A stretch of DNA of 64,000 nucleotides. It comes from Chengkuizengella axinellae (GTDB taxonomy: Bacteria > Bacillota > Bacilli > Paenibacillales > KCTC-33759). Positions 36,612 through 45,800 of the stretch are shown here, piece after piece; within the stretch, counting starts at the first letter, position 1; every line of letters begins with the position of its first letter. The stretch lies in the NCBI RefSeq assembly GCF_030730905.1, contig NZ_JAVAMP010000002.1, positions 62,001-126,000 of the forward strand, read 5' to 3'. The translations under genes were made by a program, and so were the position numbers. The notes below the pieces were generated by a model. It did no database searches and was not told where the DNA came from. It was given only the letters and a program-made list of their open reading frames with translations.

Positions 36612-37127
36612 CTAAAACATTGTATCATCTAGAAAGGTTTCATAATCTCCAATTAATAGTAAGATATTGCTGTTGTCATATTTTATTTTTATGTCAGTTT
36701 GAATATTATCAGGAACTTCAAAAATTAAATCAATTGACTTTTGAAGTTGTGGATTAATATTTAGTGACTTTATGGATTCAGTGGGTTCATAAAAATTATA
36801 TGTTTTTCCATTTGCATCCATTAATTGAAATTGACTTCCATCAATTTCAATTGGGTTATTTCCATCATTTCTTATGAGCATGGTAATTACAATAAAGTGA
36901 GAACCATTTGTCGAGAATTGAGGAACAGTAGATTCAGTTCTTCTTTCAAGGACCATTGTCCCATTCACACCTGAATCTAAAGAATTATAAATTGAATAAG
37001 TCCAATCTCCCATATTAACTTCCTCATCCCTTGATAGTGTTTCTTGACTACATCCAACAGATATAGATAAGGAAACAATGATTAAGCAAAGTACAATTTT
37101 TTTTTTATTCAAAACATGAACCTCCAA
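36612..37127 (-). CDS. Lipoprotein array copy 3 (DUF4352-like)
   Basis: 171 residues. Lipobox LSISVGC; the signal peptide is Lys-rich and different (MEVHVLNKKKIVLCLIIV), similar to the copy at 41942. Variable part: YSIYNSLDSGVNGTMVLER. Conserved HFIVITMLIRNDGNNPIEI, FQLMDANGKTY and YDNSNILLLIGDYETF follow. It has its own extended -10 at 37152-37160. Confidence 0.75.
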   Translation of the reverse strand: MEVHVLNKKKIVLCLIIVSLSISVGCSQETLSRDEEVNMGDWTYSIYNSLDSGVNGTMVLERRTESTVPQFSTNGSHFIVITMLIRNDGNNPIEIDGSQFQLMDANGKTYNFYEPTESIKSLNINPQLQKSIDLIFEVPDNIQTDIKIKYDNSNILLLIGDYETFLDDTMF

Positions 37128-37222
37128 ATAGAAAAATATAACAATAGAATTATTATAGCATGAACTTTTGAAAGGAATATAGTAGATAAGGCATTACAGT
37201 AGTTTAGATCAACCAATAAATT

Positions 37223-37735
37223 CTAATCCCAATATTCTGATTGTTTGTTGTAAATTTCGTATTCTCCAAGAAATAATGCTGTATTACTACCATCATATTT
37301 AACCCTTACATTATTTATGCCATCAGGTAAATTAAAGAGAAAAGACGTGTTTTTATTCATATTAGGGTTGATTACGATAGATTCTATACCCGGCTCATTT
37401 TCCCAATTTTCTATATCATAAGCAGAAATTGGAACATAAGTATTCCCATCTTCATCAATTAGCTTAAATTTATCCCCTTTAATTTCTATAGGTCTTTTAT
37501 CGTTATTTTCCATTAAAAATATGAATGAAAGATAATAAGTTTCATTTTCTGCATAAACTGGTTTAGTACCATCATCATTTAATATTTTTGCTCCATGGAC
37601 CCTCTCCCTACTACTAAGTTCAAAAGACCAATCCCTCATATTTACTTTTTCGCTTACTGACATAACATCTTCTGTACACACACTTAATGTGGATAAGAAA
37701 ACTATTGAAATGCAAGATATAAGAAAGTATTGTAA
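37223..37735 (-). pseudogene. Lipoprotein array copy 4, start codon lost
   Basis: The mature domain is intact (NMRDWSFELSSRERVHGAKIL, YYLSFIFLMENNDKRPIEI, FKLIDEDGNTYVPISAYDI). Reading upstream from the first Met shows an in-frame signal peptide with lipobox LSTLSVC (to about 37735), but no start codon before an in-frame stop. A terminator hairpin (37752-37790) lies immediately upstream instead of a promoter. The 5' end was therefore cut off when the neighbouring cassette joined. The longer SAYDIENWENEPG insertion resembles the copy at 38055. Confidence 0.6.
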
Positions 37736-37751
37736 ATTATATATTTACACA

Positions 37752-37790
37752 AAAGTGCTATCCTAAAATCATTGTCTAGGATAGCACTTT
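37752..37790. terminator. Terminator hairpin separating lipoprotein cassettes
   Basis: A 14-bp perfect stem, AAAGTGCTATCCTA / TAGGATAGCACTTT, with an 11-base loop. T-rich on both sides. Confidence 0.75.
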
Positions 37791-37852
37791 ATATAATAGT
37801 CTCATCATGAGGTATGAAAACAATTGTAATAAATACCATTAACACTTCTTCT

Positions 37853-38000
37853 CTATTGAAAAGGTTCTGACTCGTGGTAGTAAACTCCATAATTTCCAAT
37901 ATACACTAAATTATTACTATCTTCATAAGTTACTTTTAAATCTTCGACATCATCTGGTACTAAGTAGTAAAAAAATATTTTTGTATCTAATCCTGGATTC
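37853..38000 (-). pseudogene. Lipoprotein array copy 5, C-terminal remnant
   Basis: On the minus strand the frame reads SLNPGLDTKIFFYYLVPDD, then VEDLKVTYEDSNNLVYIGNYGVYYHESEPF, with a TAG stop at 37853-37855. This matches the last 50 residues of the array lipoproteins (INP...VKVKYEGSNKLVSLGKYEIYEYES in the copy at 38055). An in-frame stop and no gene upstream show that only the 3' end survives. Confidence 0.6.
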
Positions 38001-38054
38001 AATGACCTAGTAAATCAATTTTAAGCCCTCAAGCCCTGCTAAATTCAATGAAAT

Positions 38055-38567
38055 TTAATTTTTAAATTCATCAGATTCATATTCATAAATTTCATACTTC
38101 CCCAATGAAACTAGTTTATTACTTCCTTCATATTTCACTTTTACCTCTTCTATACCGTAAGGGACAACAAAGTCAAGTGACATCAACGTTTCTATTTGAG
38201 GATTAATATTGATAGATACAATATCTCCTCTAGTTCCAGTTATACCTATTTCATAAGCAGAAAATGGGTCATATACATTCCCGTCTTTGTCGACAAGTTT
38301 AAACTTAGCTCCATTAATTTCAATCGCTTTATCGCTTTCATTGGATAGATATACTCCAAAATGAATATAATATGTACCACTTCTTGCATATTTAGCATCG
38401 TCAGTTTTATCCATAATGACTTCTGCTCCTATCGCTTCACTACTTAATTGATAAGTCCAGTCGTCTATATCAACTATATCATTGTCATAATAAACTTCTT
38501 CACTACTACATCCAAATAAGATGGAAAAGAACAATATCGAAAACAAAATAAATAGTACTTTCTTCAT
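38055..38567 (-). CDS. Lipoprotein array copy 6 (DUF4352-like, divergent)
   Basis: 170 residues. Signal peptide MKKVLFILFSILFFSILFGC with a lipobox FGC. The mature part is DIDDWTYQLSSEAIGAEVIMD, then YYIHFGVYLSNESDKAIEI, FKLVDKDGNVYDPFSAYEI and VKVKYEGSNKLVSLGKYEIY. It belongs, with copy 4, to a second subgroup with the longer SAYEI insertion. It ends the leftward-reading block next to the orphan tape measure fragment and starts 203 bases from it in the opposite direction. Confidence 0.75.
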   Translation of the reverse strand: MKKVLFILFSILFFSILFGCSSEEVYYDNDIVDIDDWTYQLSSEAIGAEVIMDKTDDAKYARSGTYYIHFGVYLSNESDKAIEINGAKFKLVDKDGNVYDPFSAYEIGITGTRGDIVSININPQIETLMSLDFVVPYGIEEVKVKYEGSNKLVSLGKYEIYEYESDEFKN

Positions 38568-38769
38568 AAACAGCCTCCTAAATAGAAAAATATAACAATG
38601 GAATTATAACATGAAAATCCACCTCTCTGGAAGTTATTTACGAATAGCATAATCTAAGATCATTAGAGAAGTTTTGTTAATGTAACATTTATTTTAATAA
38701 ACAATTTAAATCTGATCAATTAACAGATTAGAGTATTTTTTTTGCCATATTTAAGGAAGGATAAATATT

Positions 38770-40575
38770 TTGAGTAAAGATACTAATCTTGTAATCGATA
38801 GAGATCTCATAATGAACAAAGCATCGCTAAATAAAATATTACAAGATGTATATGATGTTGAACAACGGATCTCAGATACTTTAGATAATGAACATAAATT
38901 AAACGTAAGTATTGAATTGAATGAAAGTCAGTTAACAAACATTCAAAATAGTTTAAAACGAATCAATTCCGATCTACATGTAAACCTTCAGCTAGATCGT
39001 AAATCCACTTTAAAGCTAGAACAAGAAATTCAGCGCATTAAAACTTCGATTGACATGAATGTAAATGCACAAAGTTCAATGGGTGGAAAAAATCCACAAA
39101 GTAATCCAACTAATATACTAAATCAAATAAATGAATTCACGGGTAAAGTGGAGGAAACAAAATCTACATTTGAAAATTTGAATAGTTATGTTGATCTTGT
39201 GATGGGTTTTAGTTTTAAAAATGTGACTGATTTTGCAACAAAACTCTCACGAGGTTTTTCAAGATTATTACCGGTAACTGCAATTCTATTGGGTGCTTTT
39301 GAAGGGATTCCTTACGCAGTTAATAGATGGAAGGAATATCAAGCATACGAAGCTGAAAGGCCTAAGAAATTAAATTTTAATTCTGAAGGACAAAAAGAAG
39401 TTTTTAAATCTCATTTAAATAGATATTTTGAACTTCAAAATAAAGCATCTAGTCAAAAAGATACGATTCCGTTCGGAAAAAATATAATGGTTGAATATCC
39501 AAATATAAAAGCATTATCCAGTGAAGAGCAGAAGGAATTTAATAATCTTGATGATATTTTAAGAAGCAGAGGTGGAATAGAAGTATATAAGGAATATATA
39601 GATTATAAAAAAATAGATTCTAATGGAGTCGAACAATCTTATATGGTTCCTAATGCTTATTATGAAGAACATTCAGTCAAATTAAATGAACTATTTGACA
39701 ATCTCACTTTGAAAGAAGTGGAATTTTTAGAACAACTACGTACAGAAATTGGAGAAATATACGAGTTATTTGGTGACATCAGTGATTACCAAGTCTTTAG
39801 TAATTTGGCGAATGAAATTAAAACTTCTGGAACAATTGAATCGGTCTTGTTTCTTTCAGATCAAATAAAAGAGTTAACTGTAAGTGCTTCTGCTTACAAG
39901 GAAATAGGTAGTTTCATTCAATTAAAAGATAATTTTAAAGATGAGAAAGAGAGGGTCACACAAGAAAAGGAAAAGATAGGAGAAAAGGCATGGGGATCAG
40001 TTGATCTAAAGGTAAGAGAAGATATCTATAATAATTATGACGAATATAAAGGAAATGAAAAATCTTATTTAGAAAAATTTAGAAATAGAAAAAATGAAGG
40101 TTTTAAAATAATACCAGAAGATAAGTTTGGAGATATTATAAAGTATTTCGATCTAGTAGATGAAATACAAGAGCTTGAAAAACATGATGGCATTTTTTCC
40201 GAAGGCGACAAAATCATACAAAACTACGGTAAACAAATCGCCCTACTAAAAGAACTCACCAACGAATACGTAGTAGCTGCATCGGGAATCAAAATATTTG
40301 ATGAAGCCCTTAAAAGTGTGAGCAACAATATAAGTAATGCACAAACAAACTTATCTTTAGCGACTAGTGATGCATGGAAAATACAAGCAAGTAAAAATGT
40401 AATTTCTCAGATGGGGCAAGAATCTATATTACTAGAAGATAAGATTGCAAGTATACAACAACAAATGGTGAACTTAATAGAGACACATGGTGTCAGTGAG
40501 TTTACTTTTGAAAAACTATATATGCCTTCACCAGGAGATGAAGATGTATCAGGGATAAGAGATATGGTCAGATAA
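38770..40575 (+). CDS. Orphan N-terminal tape measure protein module
   Basis: 601 residues from TTG 38770 (AAGGAAGG 9 bases upstream). It aligns from the start with residues 1-570 of the full tape measure protein at 42802: MSKDTNLVIDRDLIMNKASL against MSNHSKLIIDTELMTNKASF; later LKELTNEYVVAASGIKIF against LKELNSAYLVAASGINLM. The middle (about 200-440) is more divergent. Homology stops near FEKLYMPSPGDE. The last codons (VSGIRDMVR) come from the inverted repeat that normally follows a lipoprotein gene, so the gene was cut by that cassette. It has a membrane-like stretch (LLPVTAILLGAFEGIPYAV, about 185). No hydrolase domain. It may be expressed, or serve only as a donor for recombination. Confidence 0.75.
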   Translation: MSKDTNLVIDRDLIMNKASLNKILQDVYDVEQRISDTLDNEHKLNVSIELNESQLTNIQNSLKRINSDLHVNLQLDRKSTLKLEQEIQRIKTSIDMNVNAQSSMGGKNPQSNPTNILNQINEFTGKVEETKSTFENLNSYVDLVMGFSFKNVTDFATKLSRGFSRLLPVTAILLGAFEGIPYAVNRWKEYQAYEAERPKKLNFNSEGQKEVFKSHLNRYFELQNKASSQKDTIPFGKNIMVEYPNIKALSSEEQKEFNNLDDILRSRGGIEVYKEYIDYKKIDSNGVEQSYMVPNAYYEEHSVKLNELFDNLTLKEVEFLEQLRTEIGEIYELFGDISDYQVFSNLANEIKTSGTIESVLFLSDQIKELTVSASAYKEIGSFIQLKDNFKDEKERVTQEKEKIGEKAWGSVDLKVREDIYNNYDEYKGNEKSYLEKFRNRKNEGFKIIPEDKFGDIIKYFDLVDEIQELEKHDGIFSEGDKIIQNYGKQIALLKELTNEYVVAASGIKIFDEALKSVSNNISNAQTNLSLATSDAWKIQASKNVISQMGQESILLEDKIASIQQQMVNLIETHGVSEFTFEKLYMPSPGDEDVSGIRDMVR

Positions 40576-40605
40576 ATCTACTTTCCTCTTATTGATATCC
40601 CCTTA

Positions 40606-41142
40606 TTAAAACATTGTATCGTCTCCAAAGATGTGATATTCCCCAAGTAACAGCTGTTTATTGCTGTTACCGTATCTTATTGTAATATCTTGTTCGATAT
40701 CATTAGGAACCTCATAGATCAAATTAATAGATTTATGGAGTGATGGATTTATTTTTAATGATTTAATGGATTCTTTGGGTTCATAAAAGTCATATTTATT
40801 TCCATTACCATCCATTAATTCAAATTGACTTCCGTCGATTTCAATTGGATTTTTTCCAGAATTACTTATAATTAATTCAATAACAATAAAGTGTGCCCCA
40901 GGAGCAGACATTTCAAGAAGTGATGAAGTCCTAATCTCAATAATTTCTGCCCCATTTACTCCACTCGAATCCGAGGAACTATCAATAGAATACGTCCAAT
41001 CTTCAATACTAACTTCCTCATTGACTGAAAGGACCTCTTGACTACATCCAATAGATAAAGATAAAGGAATAATGACAAAACAAAGTAATAGGAAATTTCT
41101 TTTCAAACAAATCATCTCCAAACAGTAAATTATTACAATCAA
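40606..41142 (-). CDS. Lipoprotein array copy 7 (DUF4352-like)
   Basis: 178 residues in the longest frame; the start is probably Met 8 or Met 10 (MICLKRNFLLL), as in copies 1 and 2. Lipobox LSIGC. Variable part YSIDSSSDSSGVNGAEIIEI; the rest (HFIVIELIISNSGKNPIEI, FELMDGNGNKY, ESIKSLKINPSLHKS) is nearly the same as copies 2 and 9. Its stop lies 30 bases from the end of the orphan tape measure fragment, with the shared inverted repeat between. Confidence 0.75.
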   Translation of the reverse strand: MIVIIYCLEMICLKRNFLLLCFVIIPLSLSIGCSQEVLSVNEEVSIEDWTYSIDSSSDSSGVNGAEIIEIRTSSLLEMSAPGAHFIVIELIISNSGKNPIEIDGSQFELMDGNGNKYDFYEPKESIKSLKINPSLHKSINLIYEVPNDIEQDITIRYGNSNKQLLLGEYHIFGDDTMF

Positions 41143-41250
41143 AATTATATCACTCTTTTTAAATGATTAAAACCAAATAATGGAATTTACTTTTCTGATT
41201 ATAGGAGATTTATCCATTTGTCATAGCATTGATAAAAAAAATCATCTTTA

Positions 41251-41299
41251 AAAGGACTATCCCAGAGTATTTAATGATTATTTTGGGATAGTCCTTTAT
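41251..41299. terminator. Terminator hairpin separating lipoprotein cassettes
   Basis: AAAGGACTATCCCA / TGGGATAGTCCTTT, a 14-bp perfect stem with a 19-base loop. Confidence 0.75.
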
Positions 41300-41401
41300 T
41301 ATTATTTTAGTTTAATGAAATTGATTGGTGAGTTATATTAGATGAAAGTAAATTTTTATCATGGGTTCAAAGTCGAAAATATGCAATTTAAAATCGAATA
41401 A

Positions 41402-41857
41402 TCACCATTCCCCAATTAGTAATTGCTTGTTGCTTTTTCCATAACTTATTTTAATTTCAGGTTCAATATCTTTAGGAACTTTAAAACTTAATTTAATTGA
41501 TGTATTTAGTTTGGGGTTAATGTTTATTTTTGTGGATTCTTTAGATTCTGTAGGTATGTATTCATTTCCATTTCCATCAATTAATTCGAATTGACTCCTA
41601 TCAATTTCTATGTTCTTTTTTCCTATATTACTTATTTTAAGAGAGATAACAATATAGTCTAATAATGGAACATAATTTGAGTCTAGGCCTTTCACTCCTT
41701 TTGAATCTAAAGAGTTATCAATGGCATAAGTCCAATCTCCCATATCAATGTTCTCATCCATTGAAAGTACTTCTTGACTACATCCAACAAATAGAGATAA
41801 AGAAATAATAACAAAACAAAGTAAGAGGATATTTCTTTTCAAACAAATCATCTCCAA
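41402..41857 (-). CDS. Lipoprotein array copy 8 (DUF4352-like, shortened)
   Basis: 151 residues. Signal peptide as in copy 1, lipobox LFVGC. The variable segment is short (YAIDNSLDSKGVKGLDSNYV) and the protein ends early (SYGKSNKQLLIGEW), lacking the HIFxDDTMF tail of its neighbours. Conserved YIVISLKISNIGKKNIEI and FELIDGNGNEYIP are kept. It has an extended -10 at 41871-41879. Confidence 0.7.
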   Translation of the reverse strand: MEMICLKRNILLLCFVIISLSLFVGCSQEVLSMDENIDMGDWTYAIDNSLDSKGVKGLDSNYVPLLDYIVISLKISNIGKKNIEIDRSQFELIDGNGNEYIPTESKESTKININPKLNTSIKLSFKVPKDIEPEIKISYGKSNKQLLIGEW

Positions 41858-41941
41858 AGAGTAAAGAATTATTATAGCATGAACTTTTGAAAGGAATAGA
41901 GTAAATAGTGCATTTCAGTAGTTAAGATCAACCAATTAAAA

Positions 41942-42445
41942 CTAAAACATTGTATCATCTCCAAAGATGTGATATTCACCAATCAATAGCTGTTTATTGC
42001 TATTATCGTATCTTATTGAAATATCTTGTTCAATATCATTAGGAACTTCATAGATCAAATTGATTGACTTATGGAGAGATGGATTTATTTTTAATGATTT
42101 TATGGATTCTTTTGGTTTATAAAACTCATATTCATTTCCAATTCCATCAATTAATTCAAATAGACTTCCATCAATTTCAATTGGACTATTTCCCTTGTTA
42201 ATTAGTTTAAGAGAAATAACAATAAAGTGTGCACCTCCAGAAGAAAATTGAGCAAAATCAGAAGACTTCCTTATTTTAATGATTTCTGTTCCGTTTACTG
42301 GATTCGAATCCGAGTCTTTATCAATAGCAAAAGACCAATCTTTCATAGTAACTTCCTCATCCATTGAAAGTACTTCCTCACTACATCCAGCAGATAAAGA
42401 TAAGGAAACAATGACTATACAAAGTACAAATGTTTTTTTTATCAA
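41942..42445 (-). CDS. Lipoprotein array copy 9 (DUF4352-like)
   Basis: 167 residues. Signal peptide MIKKTFVLCIVIVSLSLSAGC. Variable part FAIDKDSDSNPVNGTEIIKI; then HFIVISLKLINKGNSPIEI, FELIDGIGNEY and the common C-terminal third ESIKSLKINPSLHKSINL...GEYHIFGDDTMF. This is the copy closest to the full tape measure gene and divergent from it, 356 bases apart, which makes it the best candidate partner for the present tape measure protein. Confidence 0.75.
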   Translation of the reverse strand: MIKKTFVLCIVIVSLSLSAGCSEEVLSMDEEVTMKDWSFAIDKDSDSNPVNGTEIIKIRKSSDFAQFSSGGAHFIVISLKLINKGNSPIEIDGSLFELIDGIGNEYEFYKPKESIKSLKINPSLHKSINLIYEVPNDIEQDISIRYDNSNKQLLIGEYHIFGDDTMF

Positions 42446-42687
42446 AATATGACCTCCAAATAGAAAAATATAACAAGAGAATTATATCATTAATAACAAC
42501 TAAATTAAACTGAATAGTGGAATTCACTCTTAAAATCATATAAGAATAATTCATTTGAAATAGCATAAATACCTTAAAAAATAGAAGCTTAAATAATAAG
42601 AAAATTATCTTGATTTAGTTAAATATAAATTTATAAATTAGTTTGTTTGTATTTACGGGATTTCCAGTTAAAGGAGGGGGATGTAAA

Positions 42688-42771
42688 GTGAGCAACAAAA
42701 AAGTAGTGCTTAAAAACAGTACAAAAGCAATTGATATTTATGAATTTATAAATATCAGGAGAGAGGTATAA
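42688..42771 (+). CDS. 27-residue leader-like ORF before the tape measure gene
   Basis: GTG AGC AAC ... TAA with a very strong ribosome site (AAAGGAGGGGGATG). The peptide starts MSNKKVVLKNSTKAIDIYEF. It ends 30 bases before the tape measure start and overlaps a TATAAT-like box. It could be a translated leader or the remnant of another island gene start. The 42446-42687 stretch otherwise holds only the weak promoter of copy 9. Confidence 0.35.
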   Translation: MSNKKVVLKNSTKAIDIYEFINIRREV

Positions 42772-42801
42772 TATACTCTTGCATTTTAAGGAGGGAAAAC
42801 A

Positions 42802-45800
42802 TTGAGTAACCATTCAAAATTGATTATCGATACGGAATTAATGACGAATAAAGCATCTTTCAATAAAATATTGCAAGATGTTAAAGAGTTAAATGATGAG
42901 ATTTCAACAATGATAGATCTAGAATATGATTTAAAAATGAATATTGAATATAATCCAAATCAAACTAAAAATATTCAAAATAGCATCAATAACATGAATA
43001 CAAATCTAAAGCTAGAATTACAACTAGATAAAAGATCACTGTTAGCAGTAGAACATGAGATTCAAAGATTAAAAACATCTATTGATGTGAACGTTAATAC
43101 ATCACCATCTAAAGAGAATTCATCAACTCCAATGAATATATTGGATCAAATGAATTCATTTTTTGATAATTTTGAATCTATGCAAAGTTCATATCAGAAT
43201 TTTACAAACTATGTTGATTCAGTTTCGAGTTTTAACGTTGGAAGTATAAATAATGTAATATCTAAAGTTGTTAAAAATTTAGGAAAACTATCGTTAGTTA
43301 CCGCGGGGCTGTTTGTTGCTTTCGAAGGGATTCCTTGGATAGTTAATAAGTATAAAGAAGCTCAAGAAAGAGAAACACGAAGAAATGCTACTAGACACGA
43401 AGGTTTGGTTTTTAATTCAACTGAAGAAATAGATGACTTCAAATTGAGGTTCAATAGATTAAAGGAGTTACAAATAAAAAAACTTGAAGATCAATATAAT
43501 AGTCTTCCAAAAGATGAATTTAATGAGTATGTGTCACTTCAAAATTCACTGTATAGAGATGGGTTTAATATAGATCCAGATATTGCTTATGCGGAATATG
43601 GATATAAAGATGATCCGACAAATCGTCATGAAAAGCCAAAGATAGCAGAAGTAGACTTCTATGATGAAGAAAGTATTAAGAAGTTAAAGGAAAGACTCGT
43701 TATTCAACTTGATATAGATACTTCTAAAATATTTGATATGTTCGAAGAAATACAAAATTATGATTTGTTTAGTGGTTTAGTAAATAAAATAAGTTATTCA
43801 GGAGCATACGATTCAACTGGGTTTTTATCCAGAGAAATTGAGTCTTCAATGAATATTATCCCTACTGTGTACGACGGATATAATTTGTTAAAAGAAAAGC
43901 AAGTTAAGTTGGATAAAGAAAATGAAAAATCTAAATTAACTATAGAATCTAAAGAAGAAAGTTTAAGATTAGACAGTGGTTATTCAAATTATTGGATAGA
44001 TAATTTTAAAGAAGAGTATATCAAAAATAGAGAAAACCGTACTGAATTCCTTAACGAATATGATAAAAAAGACGTGAAAGATTTTGCAGATTCTTTTGAA
44101 ATCCACCTTCAAGGTTTAGACGAATACGATAAATTATCAGAAGATATCCTTAAAGTTTCTGAATATTTAGGTCAACAAACTTTAAAGCTGAAAGAACTTA
44201 ACAGTGCGTACCTTGTAGCTGCATCAGGTATTAATTTAATGGAAGGTGCACTAAAAAAACTCAGATCTAATGTTTCTCATGCTGAAAATGTCCTCACTCT
44301 CTCAAGCGATTCCAATAAATTGGAAGCATCCAAAAATCTATTCTCAGCGATGGTAAAGGAATCTGAAGCTTTAAAATTACAACTATATGGCGTTCAACAA
44401 AGTATGAAAGAAATTGAAAAGGCTCGACCAAACGATGATTTTTCAATTGAACATTTGTATAATCCGAATTCAGAATTATCAGAATTTGAACAAGCATATA
44501 AACAAGACTATGAAAATCAATTTGAAATTCAAGAAATATATGAAGCTAATTTGGTTTCCTTAAGACAACAAATAGATGCTTATGAACAACTTATTGTTTC
44601 ATCAGATAAATATAGAATGGCTTGGGAAAGTGTAAATGAAAGAATTGAATTAAGTAAGTCTTTACAAAAAGAATTAAGAGATGTTTCTGCGGAGTTTCAA
44701 GTGTCAGTAGAAAGAGCGCCAGAACTTTCGAATTTACTAGGTAATCAGTTTAATTCTTCAGAATATTTAATATCAGCTGGAGAGCAGAAGAGAGATACGG
44801 TACTATCTGTAGCTGAAAAAGCACAAAAGGCATTAATAACTTATGGTGATGATGCTGAAAAATTACAAGAGGCTCTTAATGAAATAAATGCAACCATGGG
44901 ATCTGAGTTTGATACAGCATTCATTCAACCTTTAAAAAGTCTGATTGAAAATGATATACGAGAATCGATAGAAAACACGAAAGAGTCAAATGAAACATTA
45001 TCGACTACGACCACATCTTTAGAAACGGTACTAAGTGGATTTGGAAGTGCGTTCGATAATTTTATAACATACTTGAATAGTTTAAATATTGATATGAATT
45101 CATTAGAAAGTAATGAGGTAGCTGAAGAAATAAGGACTAATGAGCAGAGAGGAAGCACTGGCACTGCTCAAGAATTTAGTTCAGCTCCATGGTATTCAAA
45201 TAATGATAAACCAGATTGGTTAAGAATAACTGATAATATTCTTGGAATAGAGTCGACTCCAGTAAACCAATCAAATCTTTTTGGTTTTTCACAATCGGCA
45301 AATCCTGGGTATAATTCTAGTTCAGTGGATTATTATCAGTTTTCACAAGCTCCTGACTTTTCAAATGTTAATCCTAAAAGAGATATACAAGGAGATATTC
45401 TAAGATCATTTGGCAATGGTTATAATGTTACAGCAGCAGATTTAAATAAGCATCTGGAAAATGGTCTGAAAAATACGGGTTCAATATTCATGGAGGCTGC
45501 TAAAACATATGATCTTGATCCAGCATTCTTAACAGCCATAGCAATACATGAGACGGGAAAAGGAAAAACGATAACTACCAACAATGTTGGCAACATTCAA
45601 GCTAAGAAAGGTTCTGGAGAAAAATGGAGAAGTTATGAGAATATAACAGAGGGGATTTATGACCTAGCACGTTTGATTGATGAAACATATAGAGATTTGT
45701 GGGGATTAACTTCTGTTACTGAAATTGGGACTACGTATTCTCCTCCAGGTGATTCAGCTGACCATAATAAAATTAACCAATATTGGGTACCTAGAGTAAA

